Assembly (NCBI RefSeq): GCF_047200635.1
Contig: NZ_JBJZOI010000001.1
Coordinates: forward strand, 186,001-250,000
Source: Saccharopolyspora_C sp047200635
GTDB lineage: Bacteria; Actinomycetota; Actinomycetes; Mycobacteriales; Pseudonocardiaceae
Direction of reading: 5' to 3'
Length of the DNA: 64,000 bases
Positions 7,624 through 16,627 of the stretch are shown here, in pieces. Under the pieces are notes generated by a model, which did not search any database, had not been told where the DNA came from, and saw nothing but the letters and a program-made list of their open reading frames with translations. The position numbers were made by a program, and so were the translations under genes. Every line of letters starts with the position of its first letter. The first letter of the stretch is position 1.

Positions 7624-9441
7624 TCAGGCCAGGTGGTGCACCTCCTGCAGGCCGTAGACGGGGGTGGGGATGCCCTCGACGCGGGCCTTGAGCTGCAGGG
7701 CCAGGTGCAGCGAGTAGTGCCGGGACTGGTGCAGGTTCCCGCCGTGGAACCACAGGCCCGGTTGCCGGGTCGGCTTCCACATGTTGCGCTCCTCGCCCTC
7801 CCACGGCCCCGGGTCCTTCGTGGTGTCCGAGCCGAGCCCCCAGACCTTGCCGACCCGGTCGGCGACCTCCTGGCCGATGAGGTCGGCCGCCCAGCCGTTC
7901 ATCGAGCCGTACCCGGTGGCGTAGACGACCAGGTCCGCGGGCAGCTCGGTGCCGTCGGCCAGCAGCACCGCGTCCTCGGTCAGCTCGGCGACCTGCCCGT
8001 GCGCCAGCCGGATCGAGCCATCGGCGACGAGCTCGGCCGCGCCCACGTCGATGTAGTAGCCCGAGCCCCGCCGCAGGTACTTCATGAACAGCCCCGAGTC
8101 GTCGTCGCCGAAGTCGAGCCGGAACCCGGCCGCCTCCATCCGCGCGTAGAACGCGGCGTCGCGCTCCCGAATCGCCTCGCACGCGGGCCGCTGGAACCGA
8201 TCCATGATCCGGTACGGCATCGAGGCGAAGATCAGGTCGGCCCGGCGGGTGGTCGTGCCCGCCGCCGCGGCCTCCTCGGAGTACAGCGGGGCCAGCGAGA
8301 GCTCCAGCAGCGACTCCGAGCGGGAGATGTGCGTGGAGGAGCGCTGCACCATGGTCACCTCGGCCCCGGCCTCCCACAGCGCCGCGCAGATGTCGAACGC
8401 CGAGTTGTTCGACCCGATCACCACGGCCTTCCGGCCCCGGTAGGCGTCGGGGCCGGGGTGCCGCGAGCTGTGGTGCTGCTCGCCGCGGAACCGGTCCCGG
8501 CCGGGCAGCTCCGGCACGTTCGGCTTGCCCGACACGCCCGTGGCCAGCACGAGGTGCGCCGGGCGCAGCACGACGGGATCGCCGTCGCGCTCCAGCTGCA
8601 CCGTCCACCGGCCGGTCTCCTCGTCGTGATCGGCCGCGAGGCAGGTCGTCGACGTCCAGTAGTTGATCTCCATGATCGCGGTGTACATCTCCAGCCAGTC
8701 CGCGATCTTGTCCTTCGGCGCGAACACCGGCCAGGTGGGAGGGAACTCCAGGTAGGGCAGGTGGTCGTACCAGACCGGGTCGTGCAGGCACAGCGACTTG
8801 TAGCGGTTCCGCCACTGGTCGCCGGGCCGGGCGTGGCTGTCCACCACGAGGTGCGGGACGCCGAGCTGGCGCAGCCGCGCGCCCAGCGCGATGCCGCCCT
8901 GCCCGCCGCCGACCACCAGGACCTCGGGGCCGCCGCCCTCGGCCATCGCGGCGAGCTCCGCGTCTCGCCGCTCCCGCCAGCTCAGCCGCCCCGGGCGCAC
9001 CCCGTGCTCGGCGCCGCGGGGCCGCCGGGGGCCGGTCGGCTCCTCGTGCCCGGTGAGTTCGTCCAACGTGGTCAGGAGCGTCCAGGCGCCCTCCTCGACC
9101 AGCCGCAGGTGCCCGGTGCCGCGCCCGACGGCCGTCTCGAACGCGAACCAGGCCTCGACCACCCCGTCCGACTCGGTGGGCTCCTCGGTGAGGTGGAAGC
9201 CGCGCGCCCCGGTGTTCGCGGCGGTGGCGCGCACCAGATCGGTCACGCCCGCGCGGTCCTCGACGGTCTTGAGGTTCCAGGTGAACGCGACCAGGTCGCG
9301 CCAGAACGACGTGGGGGCGAACAAGCCCGCCGCGCGCTCCCCGTCGCACTCGGCGAGCGCGGCCCCGAACCCGGTCAGCCAGGTCTCGGCGCGTTCGCGC
9401 GCACCGGCCCGCTCGGTCGTCTCGTGCAGCGTCTCGGACAT
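7624..9441 (-). CDS. FAD/NAD(P)H-dependent flavin monooxygenase with N-terminal SnoaL-like domain
   Basis: This flavoprotein monooxygenase of the FMO/YUCCA-like group has 605 residues. The first 150 or so residues resemble an NTF2/SnoaL-like domain (AGLFAPTSFWRDLVAFTWNL). The FAD site is VLVVGGGQGGIALGARL and the NADPH site is VVIGSNNSAFDICAALWEAG. The C-terminal ATGYGSMNGWAADL segment is the usual FMO ATG motif. Such fusions oxidise small organic substrates by hydroxylation or Baeyer-Villiger insertion; the substrate is unknown. The start is supported by GGGGAGG 8 bp before the ATG. A TetR gene lies 131 bp upstream on the same strand and may control it. Confidence 0.88.
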   Translation of the reverse strand: MSETLHETTERAGARERAETWLTGFGAALAECDGERAAGLFAPTSFWRDLVAFTWNLKTVEDRAGVTDLVRATAANTGARGFHLTEEPTESDGVVEAWFAFETAVGRGTGHLRLVEEGAWTLLTTLDELTGHEEPTGPRRPRGAEHGVRPGRLSWRERRDAELAAMAEGGGPEVLVVGGGQGGIALGARLRQLGVPHLVVDSHARPGDQWRNRYKSLCLHDPVWYDHLPYLEFPPTWPVFAPKDKIADWLEMYTAIMEINYWTSTTCLAADHDEETGRWTVQLERDGDPVVLRPAHLVLATGVSGKPNVPELPGRDRFRGEQHHSSRHPGPDAYRGRKAVVIGSNNSAFDICAALWEAGAEVTMVQRSSTHISRSESLLELSLAPLYSEEAAAAGTTTRRADLIFASMPYRIMDRFQRPACEAIRERDAAFYARMEAAGFRLDFGDDDSGLFMKYLRRGSGYYIDVGAAELVADGSIRLAHGQVAELTEDAVLLADGTELPADLVVYATGYGSMNGWAADLIGQEVADRVGKVWGLGSDTTKDPGPWEGEERNMWKPTRQPGLWFHGGNLHQSRHYSLHLALQLKARVEGIPTPVYGLQEVHHLA

Positions 9442-9572
9442 GACGATGACCTCCCCGCACCGCGCGCGCCGTCACCCGCGACGGCGCGTTCTCCGGCTAG
9501 CGAACCCGATCCGGCCGGGGAGCGGGAAGGGGAGTGGCACCGTTGCGGACCCACGTCCCCCGGATGCGGGAG

Positions 9573-10172
9573 TCAGCCGGCGGTGCCCGTGATGATCGTG
9601 CGCGCCGCCTCGGCGGACTTGCGCACCACCTCCTCGACGTCGTAGCCGTTCATCGACAGCACCCCGTCCTGGTAGAAGGTCGCGTAGCCGTGCGCCTGGG
9701 TGAGCAGCTGCTCCATCAGCAGCAGCCCGCGCGCCGCGTCGGGGGCCGCGGCGAACGAGAGCGCCAGGTACTCGTCGATGAGCAGCCGCCGTTGGGCGTG
9801 CAGCTCCGCGAAGCCCGCGTCGCGCAGCGGTTCGGCGAACACGACGTGCAGCCCGGCGCGGTGGCGCAGCATGTGCGCGGTGTAGGCGGCGGCCGCGGCC
9901 GCCAGCCGGTCGGCGGGGTCCTCGTGCGCGGCGGCCGCCTCGACGACCTCGGCGCGCAGCTCCTGCGCGACGGTGCGCGCCACCTCGGCGAGCAGCGCCG
10001 CCCGGTCCGGGAAGTGCCGGTAGGGGGCCGCGGTGCTCACCTCGCAGCGGCGGGCGACCTCGGCCACGGAGAACGCGGCGAGCCCGCGCTCGGCGATGAG
10101 CTCGCGCGCGGTCCGCACCAGCGCCTCCCGGAGCTCTCCGTGGTGGTAGCCGCGCGGTGTGGCAGGGCTCAA
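9573..10172 (-). CDS. TetR-family transcriptional regulator
   Basis: This is a DNA-binding repressor of 199 residues. The N-terminal helix-turn-helix is FSVAEVARRCEVSTAAPYRHF with the family-typical preceding REALVRTARELIAERG. The C-terminal ligand domain has the WHG-like pattern (AAYTAHMLRHRAGLHVVFAEP). I place the start at a TTG (10172) because AGGAGG lies 9 bp upstream; reading further upstream gives Cys-rich non-TetR sequence. It is divergent from the alcohol dehydrogenase gene, with candidate operators in between, and it precedes the FMO gene on its own strand. It could regulate either or both. Confidence 0.88.
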   Translation of the reverse strand: MSPATPRGYHHGELREALVRTARELIAERGLAAFSVAEVARRCEVSTAAPYRHFPDRAALLAEVARTVAQELRAEVVEAAAAHEDPADRLAAAAAAYTAHMLRHRAGLHVVFAEPLRDAGFAELHAQRRLLIDEYLALSFAAAPDAARGLLLMEQLLTQAHGYATFYQDGVLSMNGYDVEEVVRKSAEAARTIITGTAG

Positions 10173-10233
10173 GTCCGATCGCCTCCTGTTCGCGGGTCGG
10201 CGGGTCCCGATCTGATTCCCGCCCTGACGGAGA

Positions 10234-10306
10234 TCACACACCAGGCGGGGTGTGAGTTCTCGGACAGGGTCTTTCGATTGCGCCCAATGTAAGTGCTCTC
10301 TAACTT
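10234..10306. promoter_or_regulatory. Candidate TetR operators between TetR and alcohol dehydrogenase
   Basis: Two dyads lie in this divergent gap. The first, 10234-10255, has arms TCACAC and GTGTGA around a 10-bp centre. The second, 10291-10306, has outer arms AAGT and ACTT around GCTCTCTA. Either could be the binding site of the adjacent TetR protein. They are read by eye and are imperfect or short. Confidence 0.4.
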
Positions 10307-10362
10307 TGAGGGGGCGCATGAACGCATGGCAATGCGCGCACGAGAAGTGACTGGAGGAACGC

Positions 10363-11403
10363 ATGGCCCCGACACCCGCCCTGGCCGCCCCGCGGCCGGG
10401 CGCTCCGCTGGAGCGCACCACCATCGACCGTCGCGACCTGCGCCCGGACGACGTGCTCATCGACATCGCCTACGCGGGCATCTGCCACAGCGACCTGCAC
10501 CAGGCGAGCGAGGAGTGGGGTGAGGCGATCTTCCCGATGGTTCCCGGGCACGAGATCGCGGGCACCGTGGCCTCGGTCGGCTCCGAGGTCACCGCGCACC
10601 GCGTCGGCGACCGGGTGGGTGTCGGCTGCATGGTCGACTCCTGCGGGGAGTGCGAGGCCTGCCGCGCGGGCACCGAGCAGTTCTGCGCCCGCGGCAACGT
10701 GCAGACCTACAACGGCGTCGGCTTCGACGGTGAGAACACCTACGGCGGCTACAGCGGTCAGGTCGTCGTCCGCGACGCCTTCGTGTGCCGGATCCCCGAC
10801 GGGGTCGGCCTGGACGAGGCGGCGCCGCTGCTGTGCGCGGGCATCACCACCTACTCGCCGCTGAACCAGTGGGGTGCCGGGCCCGGCAAGCGGGTCGCGG
10901 TGGTCGGGCTCGGCGGGCTCGGCCACATGGCGGTGAAGATCGCCGCCGCGATGGGTGCCGAGGTCACGGTGCTCAGCCAGAGCCTCAAGAAGCAGGAGGA
11001 CGGGCTGCGGCTCGGGGCGGCGGCCTACCGCGCGACCTCGGACCCGGACACCTTCACCGCGCTGCGCGGGAGCTTCGACCTCATCATCAACACCGTCTCG
11101 GCGGAGCTGCCGGTGGACTCCTACCTCTCGCTGCTGGCCACCGGTGGCGCGATGGTGAACGTGGGAGCCCCGCCGGTCCCGTTGTCCTACAACGCCTTCT
11201 CGCTCATCGCGGGCAACAGGTCGCTGGCCGGGTCGATGATCGGTGGCATCCGGGAGACCCAGGAGATGCTGGACTTCTGCGCCGAGCACGGCATCGGGGC
11301 CGAGATCGAGACCATCGGAGCGGACCAGGTCAACGAGGCCTACGAGCGGGTGCGCAACAGCGACGTCCGGTACCGCTTCGTCATCGACACCGCTACGTTG
11401 TGA
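10363..11403 (+). CDS. Zinc-dependent alcohol dehydrogenase (NADP-preferring CAD/YahK-like)
   Basis: This medium-chain dehydrogenase of 346 residues interconverts primary alcohols and aldehydes. Catalytic zinc ligands appear in GICHSDLHQ and VPGHE; the structural zinc site is CGECEACRAGTEQFC. The nucleotide-binding loop is GLGGLGHMAVKIA. The pattern with TYGGYSGQVVV and LLCAGITTYSPL matches the cinnamyl-alcohol-dehydrogenase-like YahK/AdhA branch, which usually uses NADPH. The start is supported by TGGAGG 6-7 bp before ATG. It stands alone on its strand, divergent from a TetR gene that probably represses it. Confidence 0.93.
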   Translation: MAPTPALAAPRPGAPLERTTIDRRDLRPDDVLIDIAYAGICHSDLHQASEEWGEAIFPMVPGHEIAGTVASVGSEVTAHRVGDRVGVGCMVDSCGECEACRAGTEQFCARGNVQTYNGVGFDGENTYGGYSGQVVVRDAFVCRIPDGVGLDEAAPLLCAGITTYSPLNQWGAGPGKRVAVVGLGGLGHMAVKIAAAMGAEVTVLSQSLKKQEDGLRLGAAAYRATSDPDTFTALRGSFDLIINTVSAELPVDSYLSLLATGGAMVNVGAPPVPLSYNAFSLIAGNRSLAGSMIGGIRETQEMLDFCAEHGIGAEIETIGADQVNEAYERVRNSDVRYRFVIDTATL

Positions 11404-11441
11404 CGCTCCCGCCCTGCTCGGCGGGGTGAGCGGCGGAACCT

Positions 11442-11502
11442 CGGCGGCTTCCTCGCCGCGGGAGCGGCCCGTGCTCGGGCGGTCCTCGCGAGGAAGCCGC
11501 CG
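11442..11502. terminator. Long inverted repeat after alcohol dehydrogenase gene
   Basis: Perfect 15-bp arms (11442-11456, CGGCGGCTTCCTCGC, and 11488-11502) are separated by 31 nt. They lie about 40 bp after the dehydrogenase stop and 140 bp before the ion-channel gene, so the repeat most likely ends the dehydrogenase transcript. The long loop is less typical for a terminator, so a regulatory role is possible. Confidence 0.5.
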
Positions 11503-11644
11503 GGAGTCGTCCGCGCGGGTCGTGCCGTCGGCGCTCGGCGGGTTCGCCGCCGAGCGGAACGAGGACGACGCCGCGCCGCTCCCGCGCGGGGCCGCCCGAT
11601 AAAGTTGATCTCCAGCGGGGGAGGTCGGCGAGCGGGGGAGTGGC

Positions 11645-12442
11645 ATGAGTGCGCGGGAGCGCGTCCGGACCGTCGTCGAAGCGCCCGCGTTCCACGCCGT
11701 CGTCGTCGGCGTCATCGTGCTGAACGCGATCACGCTCGGCTGCGAGACCGCGCCGGGGCTGATGGCCCGGTACGGCGTGCTGCTGCACGCGATCGACCGC
11801 GCCGCGCTCGCGTTCTTCCTCGTGGAACTGGCCGCTCGGGTGCACGCGCACGGGCGGCGCTTCTTCGCGGATCCCTGGAACTGCTTCGACCTCGTGGTCG
11901 TCGGCATCGCGCTCGTCCCCGCCTCGGGCGGGTTCGGCGTGCTGCGCGCCCTGCGCATCCTGCGGGCGCTGCGGTTGATCTCGGTGGTGCCGAGCATGCG
12001 CCGGGTGGTCGCCGCGCTGCTGTCCGCGCTGCCGGGCATGGCCTCGATCGCGGCGCTGCTCGCGCTGATCCTCTACGTCGCGGCGGTGCTGGCCACCACG
12101 CTCTACAGCGAGATCGCGCCCGAGTACTTCGGCGACCTCGGCGACTCGCTGTTCACCCTGTTCCAGGTGATGACCGGTGAGGCCTGGTCGGACGTGGCGC
12201 GCGAGGTGATGGCCGAACAGCCGGTGGCCTGGGTCTTCTTCGTCGGCTACATCGCGGTGACCACGTTCACCGTGCTCAACCTGTTCATCGCGGTCGCGGT
12301 GAGCGCGATGGAGAGCCAGGTCGGCCGGGAGGAGCGCCCGGCGGCCGACCGGGCCGCCGTGCAGGACCTGCTGGGCGAGGTCCGGGCCCTGCGGGCGGAG
12401 GTCCGCGAACTGCGCGAGACCCCCGCCGCCGCGGGGCGGTGA
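11645..12442 (+). CDS. Single-repeat voltage-gated cation channel (BacNav-like ion transporter)
   Basis: This 265-residue membrane protein has one six-helix channel repeat, so it should work as a tetramer. S1-S3 are seen in VVVGVIVLNAITLG and NCFDLVVVGIALVP. S4 is FGVLRALRILRALRLI, with arginines every third residue as in voltage sensors. The pore loop between S5 and S6 reads MTGEAWSD where characterised bacterial sodium channels have TLESWS. S6 contains TVLNLFIAVAVSAME, and a short coiled coil (LLGEVRALRAEVRELRE) follows at the C-terminus, as in NaChBac relatives. The ATG start gives a full S1. Ion selectivity cannot be assigned from this filter. Confidence 0.88.
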   Translation: MSARERVRTVVEAPAFHAVVVGVIVLNAITLGCETAPGLMARYGVLLHAIDRAALAFFLVELAARVHAHGRRFFADPWNCFDLVVVGIALVPASGGFGVLRALRILRALRLISVVPSMRRVVAALLSALPGMASIAALLALILYVAAVLATTLYSEIAPEYFGDLGDSLFTLFQVMTGEAWSDVAREVMAEQPVAWVFFVGYIAVTTFTVLNLFIAVAVSAMESQVGREERPAADRAAVQDLLGEVRALRAEVRELRETPAAAGR

Positions 12443-12470
12443 CGGGCCGGGGCTCGACGGCCCCGGCCCG
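12443..12470. terminator. Bidirectional hairpin terminator
   Basis: An 11-bp perfect stem, CGGGCCGGGGC at 12443-12453 pairing with 12460-12470, closes a 6-nt loop. It sits between the convergent ion-channel and htpG genes, directly after both stops. Confidence 0.8.
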
Positions 12471-12476
12471 CCCGGC

Positions 12477-14372
12477 TCACAGCGAGGACGCGAGGCGGTT
12501 CGCCAGCAGGCTGGTGAACTTCGCCGGATCGCGCAGCTCCCCGCCCTCGGCGAGCAGCGCCATCCCGTACAGCAGCTGCGCGGTCTCGGTGAGGTCCGCG
12601 CGTTCCCCGTGCTGGCCGTAGGAGTCGCGCAGCCCGCTCACCAGCGGGTGCGTCGGGTTGATCTCCAGGATCCGCTTGACGCGCGGCACCTGCTGGCCCA
12701 TCGCCCGGTACATCTTCTCCAGCGTGGGCGTCATGTCCTGGTTGTCCCCGACGATGCAGGCGGGCGAGCTGCTCAGCCGCGAGGACAGCCGCACCTCCTT
12801 GACGTCCTCGGACAGCGCGGTGCTCAGCCAGGACAGGACCCCGGAGAACTCCTCCTTCTGCTGCGCGTCCTGCTCGGAGTCCTCGTCGAGGTCCACCTCG
12901 CCCTTGGTGATCGACTGGAAGCGCTTCCCGTCGAACTCCGGCACCGACTCGACCCACATCTCGTCGATCGGGTCGGTCAGCAGCAGCACCTCCAGGCCCT
13001 TGTCCCGGAACGCCTCGATGTGCGGGGAGTTCTCCACCTTCGCCCGGGAACCACCGGTGATGTAGTAGATCACCTCCTGGCCCTCGGGCATCCGCTCGAC
13101 GTACTGGCGCAGCGAGGTCTTCTCGGTCTCGTCCCGGGTCGACTCGAACGAGGAGATGTCCAGGATCAGCTCGCTGTTCTCCGGATCACCGACGATGCCC
13201 TCCTTGACCGCCTGGCCGAAGTTCTCCCAGAAGGTCGCGTAGCGCTCGGCGTCGTTCGCCTGCAGCTCCTGCACGGTGGTGAGCACCTTCTTCACCAGCC
13301 GGCGGCGCACCATCTGGATCCGGCGGTCCTGCTGCAAGATCTCGCGGGAGACGTTGAGCGAGAGGTCCTGGGCGTCCACCACGCCCTTGACGAACCGGAG
13401 GTACTCCGGCATCAGCTCTTCGCAGTCGTCCATGATGAACACGCGCTTGACGTAGAGCTGCGCGCCGCGCTTCTGGTCCCGGGAGAACAGGTCGAACGGG
13501 GCGGTCGCGGGCAGGAACAGCAGCGCCTGGTACTCGAAGGTGCCCTCGGCCCGCAGGTGGATGGTCTCCAGCGGGTCGTTCCAGTCGTGCGCGACGTGCT
13601 TGTAGAACTCGTTGTACTCCGACTGCTCGACCTCGCCCTTGGGCCGCGCCCAGAGCGCCTTCATGGAGTTGATCGTCTCCAGCTCGCGGGTGGTCTCGCC
13701 CTCCTCGCCGGGCTTGTCCACCTCCAGCCGGATCGGCCACGCGATGAAGTCGGAGTGCTTCTTGACGATCTGCTTCAGGGTCCGGGTGTCGGTGTAGTCG
13801 AGCAGCCGGTCCTCCTGGTCCTCGGGCTTGAGGTGGAGGATGACCGAGGTGCCCTGCGGGGCGTCCTCGATCGTCTCGATCGTGTAAGTCCCCTCGCCGG
13901 AGGACTCCCAGCGCGTCGCGCTGTCCTCGCCCGCCTTGCGGGTCACCAGGACGACCTTGTCGGCGACCATGAAGCTGGAGTAGAAGCCGAGCCCGAACTG
14001 TCCGATCAGCTCCTGCGCGGCGGCCGCGTCGGAGGTGTCCCTGAGCTCCTTGAGCAGTTCCGCGGTGCCCGACTTCGCGATGGTGCCGATCAGGTCGCGC
14101 ACCTCGTCCTTGCTCATGCCGATGCCGTTGTCCCGGATCGTCAGCGTCCGCTGCTCCTGGTCGGGCTCCAGCAGGATGTGCAGGTCCTCGGTGTCGACCT
14201 GCAGGTCCTTGTCCTGGTAGGAGGCGAGCCGCAGCTTGTCGATCGCGTCCGAGGCGTTCGAGATGATCTCCCGCAGGAACGTGTCCTTGTTCGAGTAGAT
14301 GGCGTGCACCATCAGCTGCAGCAGCTTCTGCGCCTCGGCCTGGAACTCGGCCGTTTCCACCTGCGTGCTCAT
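12477..14372 (-). CDS. htpG: Molecular chaperone HtpG (Hsp90)
   Basis: This is the bacterial Hsp90 ATP-dependent chaperone, 631 residues, normal length. The GHKL ATPase site is visible as LREIISNASDAIDKLR, then DNGIGMSKDEV, then GQFGLGFYSSFMVADKV. The middle domain is seen in YVKRVFIMDDCEELMPEYLRFV and LSLNVSREILQQ. The start ATG at 14372 is preceded by AGGAAGGAAG. It stands alone, convergent to the ion channel and divergent from a TetR gene. It assists folding and stress recovery in the cytoplasm. Confidence 0.97.
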   Translation of the reverse strand: MSTQVETAEFQAEAQKLLQLMVHAIYSNKDTFLREIISNASDAIDKLRLASYQDKDLQVDTEDLHILLEPDQEQRTLTIRDNGIGMSKDEVRDLIGTIAKSGTAELLKELRDTSDAAAAQELIGQFGLGFYSSFMVADKVVLVTRKAGEDSATRWESSGEGTYTIETIEDAPQGTSVILHLKPEDQEDRLLDYTDTRTLKQIVKKHSDFIAWPIRLEVDKPGEEGETTRELETINSMKALWARPKGEVEQSEYNEFYKHVAHDWNDPLETIHLRAEGTFEYQALLFLPATAPFDLFSRDQKRGAQLYVKRVFIMDDCEELMPEYLRFVKGVVDAQDLSLNVSREILQQDRRIQMVRRRLVKKVLTTVQELQANDAERYATFWENFGQAVKEGIVGDPENSELILDISSFESTRDETEKTSLRQYVERMPEGQEVIYYITGGSRAKVENSPHIEAFRDKGLEVLLLTDPIDEMWVESVPEFDGKRFQSITKGEVDLDEDSEQDAQQKEEFSGVLSWLSTALSEDVKEVRLSSRLSSSPACIVGDNQDMTPTLEKMYRAMGQQVPRVKRILEINPTHPLVSGLRDSYGQHGERADLTETAQLLYGMALLAEGGELRDPAKFTSLLANRLASSL

Positions 14373-14529
14373 GGACTTCCTTCCTGGCGCACCTCGCGTG
14401 CCGCCGTCGACGCCGTGGGGGTTCCGCCGGCCGGTCCGGCCGGGATTCCGCTGGCGTGAGATTACTTGGTCGCTCACCGGGACGTGCACGCCTTCGACCG
14501 GGGTTCCCGCCGGTGGCGGGCGGTCCGGC

Positions 14530-15195
14530 ATGCTGTGCGGTGTGTCCGGTTCGGAGAACTCCTCGAAGCGAGCGCTGCGGTCCGATGCCCGGCGCAACCT
14601 CTCCCGGATCCTCGCGGCCGCGCGGGCGGAGCTGACCGAGCGCGGCCCGGCGATCCGGCTGGAGGACGTGGCCCGCCGCGCCGAGGTCGGCCCGGCCACC
14701 CTGTACCGCCGCTTCGCGGGCAGGCAGCAGCTCGTGCGCGCGGTGTTCGACGAGTACTTCACGACCGAGGTGGAGCCGCTGCTGCACGAGGCGGCGGCCG
14801 ATCCGGACCCGTGGCGCGGACTGCGCCGGGGGCTCGGCGACAGCGTGGCCACGGTGGTGCGCAACTCCGCGCTGCTGCGCGCCGCCGGGGAGTCCGGGGT
14901 GCCGTTGAACGACGTGGTGCCCCGGTTCCTGGCGCCGATGGGCGAGCTGCTGCGGCGCGCGCAGCGCAGCGGCGTCGTCCGGCCGGAGCTGGTGGAGCGG
15001 GACCTCACCGCCGTGCTGGTGATGGCCCTGTCGGCGGCCAGCAGCGGGGTGGCCGAGGAGACCACCGGCGGACCGGAGGGCTGGCGGCGCTACTTCGCGG
15101 TGCTGCTGGACGGCTGCCGCGCGGAGGCGGCCACCGAGCGGCTGCCGTTCACCCCGGACGACGAGGAACGCTCAGGGAATTCTCAGCCGGATTAA
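14530..15195 (+). CDS. TetR-family transcriptional regulator
   Basis: This repressor of about 221 residues has the helix-turn-helix IRLEDVARRAEVGPATLYRRF near residue 50. The C-terminal ligand domain is the kind found in many actinobacterial TetR proteins with GVVRPELVERDLTAVL. The start is uncertain: ATG 14530 or GTG 14542, neither with a strong ribosome-binding site. The gene ends 63 bp before a P450 gene on the same strand, and a near-perfect palindrome overlaps its stop codon. It therefore probably controls the P450, possibly as a co-transcribed or autoregulated unit. Confidence 0.88.
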   Translation: MLCGVSGSENSSKRALRSDARRNLSRILAAARAELTERGPAIRLEDVARRAEVGPATLYRRFAGRQQLVRAVFDEYFTTEVEPLLHEAAADPDPWRGLRRGLGDSVATVVRNSALLRAAGESGVPLNDVVPRFLAPMGELLRRAQRSGVVRPELVERDLTAVLVMALSAASSGVAEETTGGPEGWRRYFAVLLDGCRAEAATERLPFTPDDEERSGNSQPD

Positions 15196-15215
15196 GTGAG
15201 AGGACGTTCTCACTT
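15194..15215. promoter_or_regulatory. Operator palindrome upstream of P450 gene
   Basis: A dyad with perfect 8-bp arms, AAGTGAGA at 15194-15201 and TCTCACTT at 15208-15215, surrounds a 6-bp centre (GGACGT). The first arm overlaps the TAA stop of the TetR gene, and the second ends 43 bp before the P450 start. Size and symmetry are typical of TetR operators. Confidence 0.7.
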
Positions 15216-15258
15216 GGGTAGTGTCGAGTGCGTTCCCCACCTCGATCAGGAGGGCCTG

Positions 15259-16467
15259 ATGTCCTCAGCACCGACCGATCCCGCCCCCGCCCCCGAGCTC
15301 CCGTTGCACATGCGCCGCAACGGGTTCGACCCCGTTCCCGACCTCGCCGCCCGGCGCGAGGAGGCCGCCCCCACCCCGGTCGTGACCCCGTTCGGCGCGC
15401 GGGCGTGGCTGGTCACCCGGTACGCCGACGTCCGCGCGCTGCTCGGTGACGCGGAGACCTTCAGCAACGCCTGGGAGCGCCCGAACTCCGAGCTCTCCGC
15501 CGAGGAAGCCGCGGAGCTGCGCCGGGGCAACCTGCTCGCCCTCGACGCGCCGGAGCACACCCGGCTGCGGCGGATGCTCACCCCGGAGTTCACGGTGCGG
15601 CGGATGAAGCGGCTGGAGCCGCGCATCGTCGAGATCGTCGACGAGCACCTGGACGCGATGGAGCGCGCCGGAGCGCCGCGCGACCTCGTCGCGGACTTCG
15701 CGCTCCCGATCCCCTCGCTGGTGATCTGCGAGCTGCTCGGGGTGCCCTACGTCGACCGCGCGAAGTTCCAGGAGCGCACCGGCGTTCTCCTGGACACCTC
15801 GCTGCCGGAGCGGGAGCGGGTGGCGGCGGACATCGCGCAGCGCGAGTACATGCGCGAACTCGTCGTGCGCGCGCAGACCGAGCCCGGTGACGACCTGCTC
15901 GGCATGTTGATCCGCGAGCACGGGCACGAGCTGGAGACGTCCGAACTGGTGGGCATCGCGAACCTGCTGCTGCTCGCCGGGCACGAGACGACCTCGAACA
16001 TGCTCGGGCTCGGCACCCTGGCGCTGCTGCGGCATCCCGAGCAGCTGGCCCTGGTGCGCGACGACCCGGAGCAGGTCGGGCCCGCGGTGGAGGAGCTGCT
16101 GCGCTGGCTGAGCATCGTGCACACCGGGGCGCCCAGGGTGACCACCCGGGAGGTCGAGATCGGCGGCGAGGTGCTCCCGGCGGGTGCGATGGTGCTGTTC
16201 GCGCTGCCCGGGGCGAACCGGGATCCGGAGCTGGTGGCCGATCCGGACGTCCTCGACGTCACCCGCAAGCCCGCCGGGCACATCGGCTTCGGCCACGGGG
16301 TGCACCACTGCCTCGGGGCGCCGCTGGCCCGGATGGAGATGCGCATCGCGTTCCCGGCCCTGCTGCGCCGCTTCCCCGAGCTGCGCTCGGCGACCCCCGA
16401 CGACGAGATCGAGTTCCGCAGCTACCACTTCGTCTACGGCCTGAAGAAGCTCGACGTCACCTGGTGA
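15259..16467 (+). CDS. Cytochrome P450
   Basis: This soluble heme monooxygenase has 402 residues. The I-helix oxygen-binding motif is LLLAGHETTSNM and the heme-ligand loop is FGHGVHHCLGAPLARME with the axial Cys. The K-helix region is EELLRWLSIVHTG. The start ATG 15259 is chosen because CAGGAGG lies 5-6 bp before it. Bacterial class I P450s of this type (CYP105/CYP107-like) need ferredoxin and reductase partners, and none is encoded nearby. Substrate unknown. The operator between it and the upstream TetR gene suggests induction by a small molecule. Confidence 0.95.
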   Translation: MSSAPTDPAPAPELPLHMRRNGFDPVPDLAARREEAAPTPVVTPFGARAWLVTRYADVRALLGDAETFSNAWERPNSELSAEEAAELRRGNLLALDAPEHTRLRRMLTPEFTVRRMKRLEPRIVEIVDEHLDAMERAGAPRDLVADFALPIPSLVICELLGVPYVDRAKFQERTGVLLDTSLPERERVAADIAQREYMRELVVRAQTEPGDDLLGMLIREHGHELETSELVGIANLLLLAGHETTSNMLGLGTLALLRHPEQLALVRDDPEQVGPAVEELLRWLSIVHTGAPRVTTREVEIGGEVLPAGAMVLFALPGANRDPELVADPDVLDVTRKPAGHIGFGHGVHHCLGAPLARMEMRIAFPALLRRFPELRSATPDDEIEFRSYHFVYGLKKLDVTW

Positions 16468-16482
16468 CGACGCGGCCGCCAC

Positions 16483-16517
16483 GGCCCGCGCACCCGTCCC
16501 CGGCGGGTGCGCGGGCC
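16483..16517. terminator. Hairpin terminator between P450 and sulfatase genes
   Basis: A perfect 13-bp stem, GGCCCGCGCACCC at 16483-16495 pairing with 16505-16517, closes a 9-nt loop. It starts 15 bp after the P450 stop. The convergent sulfatase gene ends at 16628, so the hairpin may serve both. Confidence 0.8.
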
Positions 16518-16627
16518 ACCGCCGTGCGCACGACGCGCCGGACCGCGTCCGGCACCTGAGCGCGGTCGGGCCGACCACCGGGCCCCGGGCCGCCCGCGGG
16601 CCGCTGGGTCCGGCGTCGCCGGCCGCG

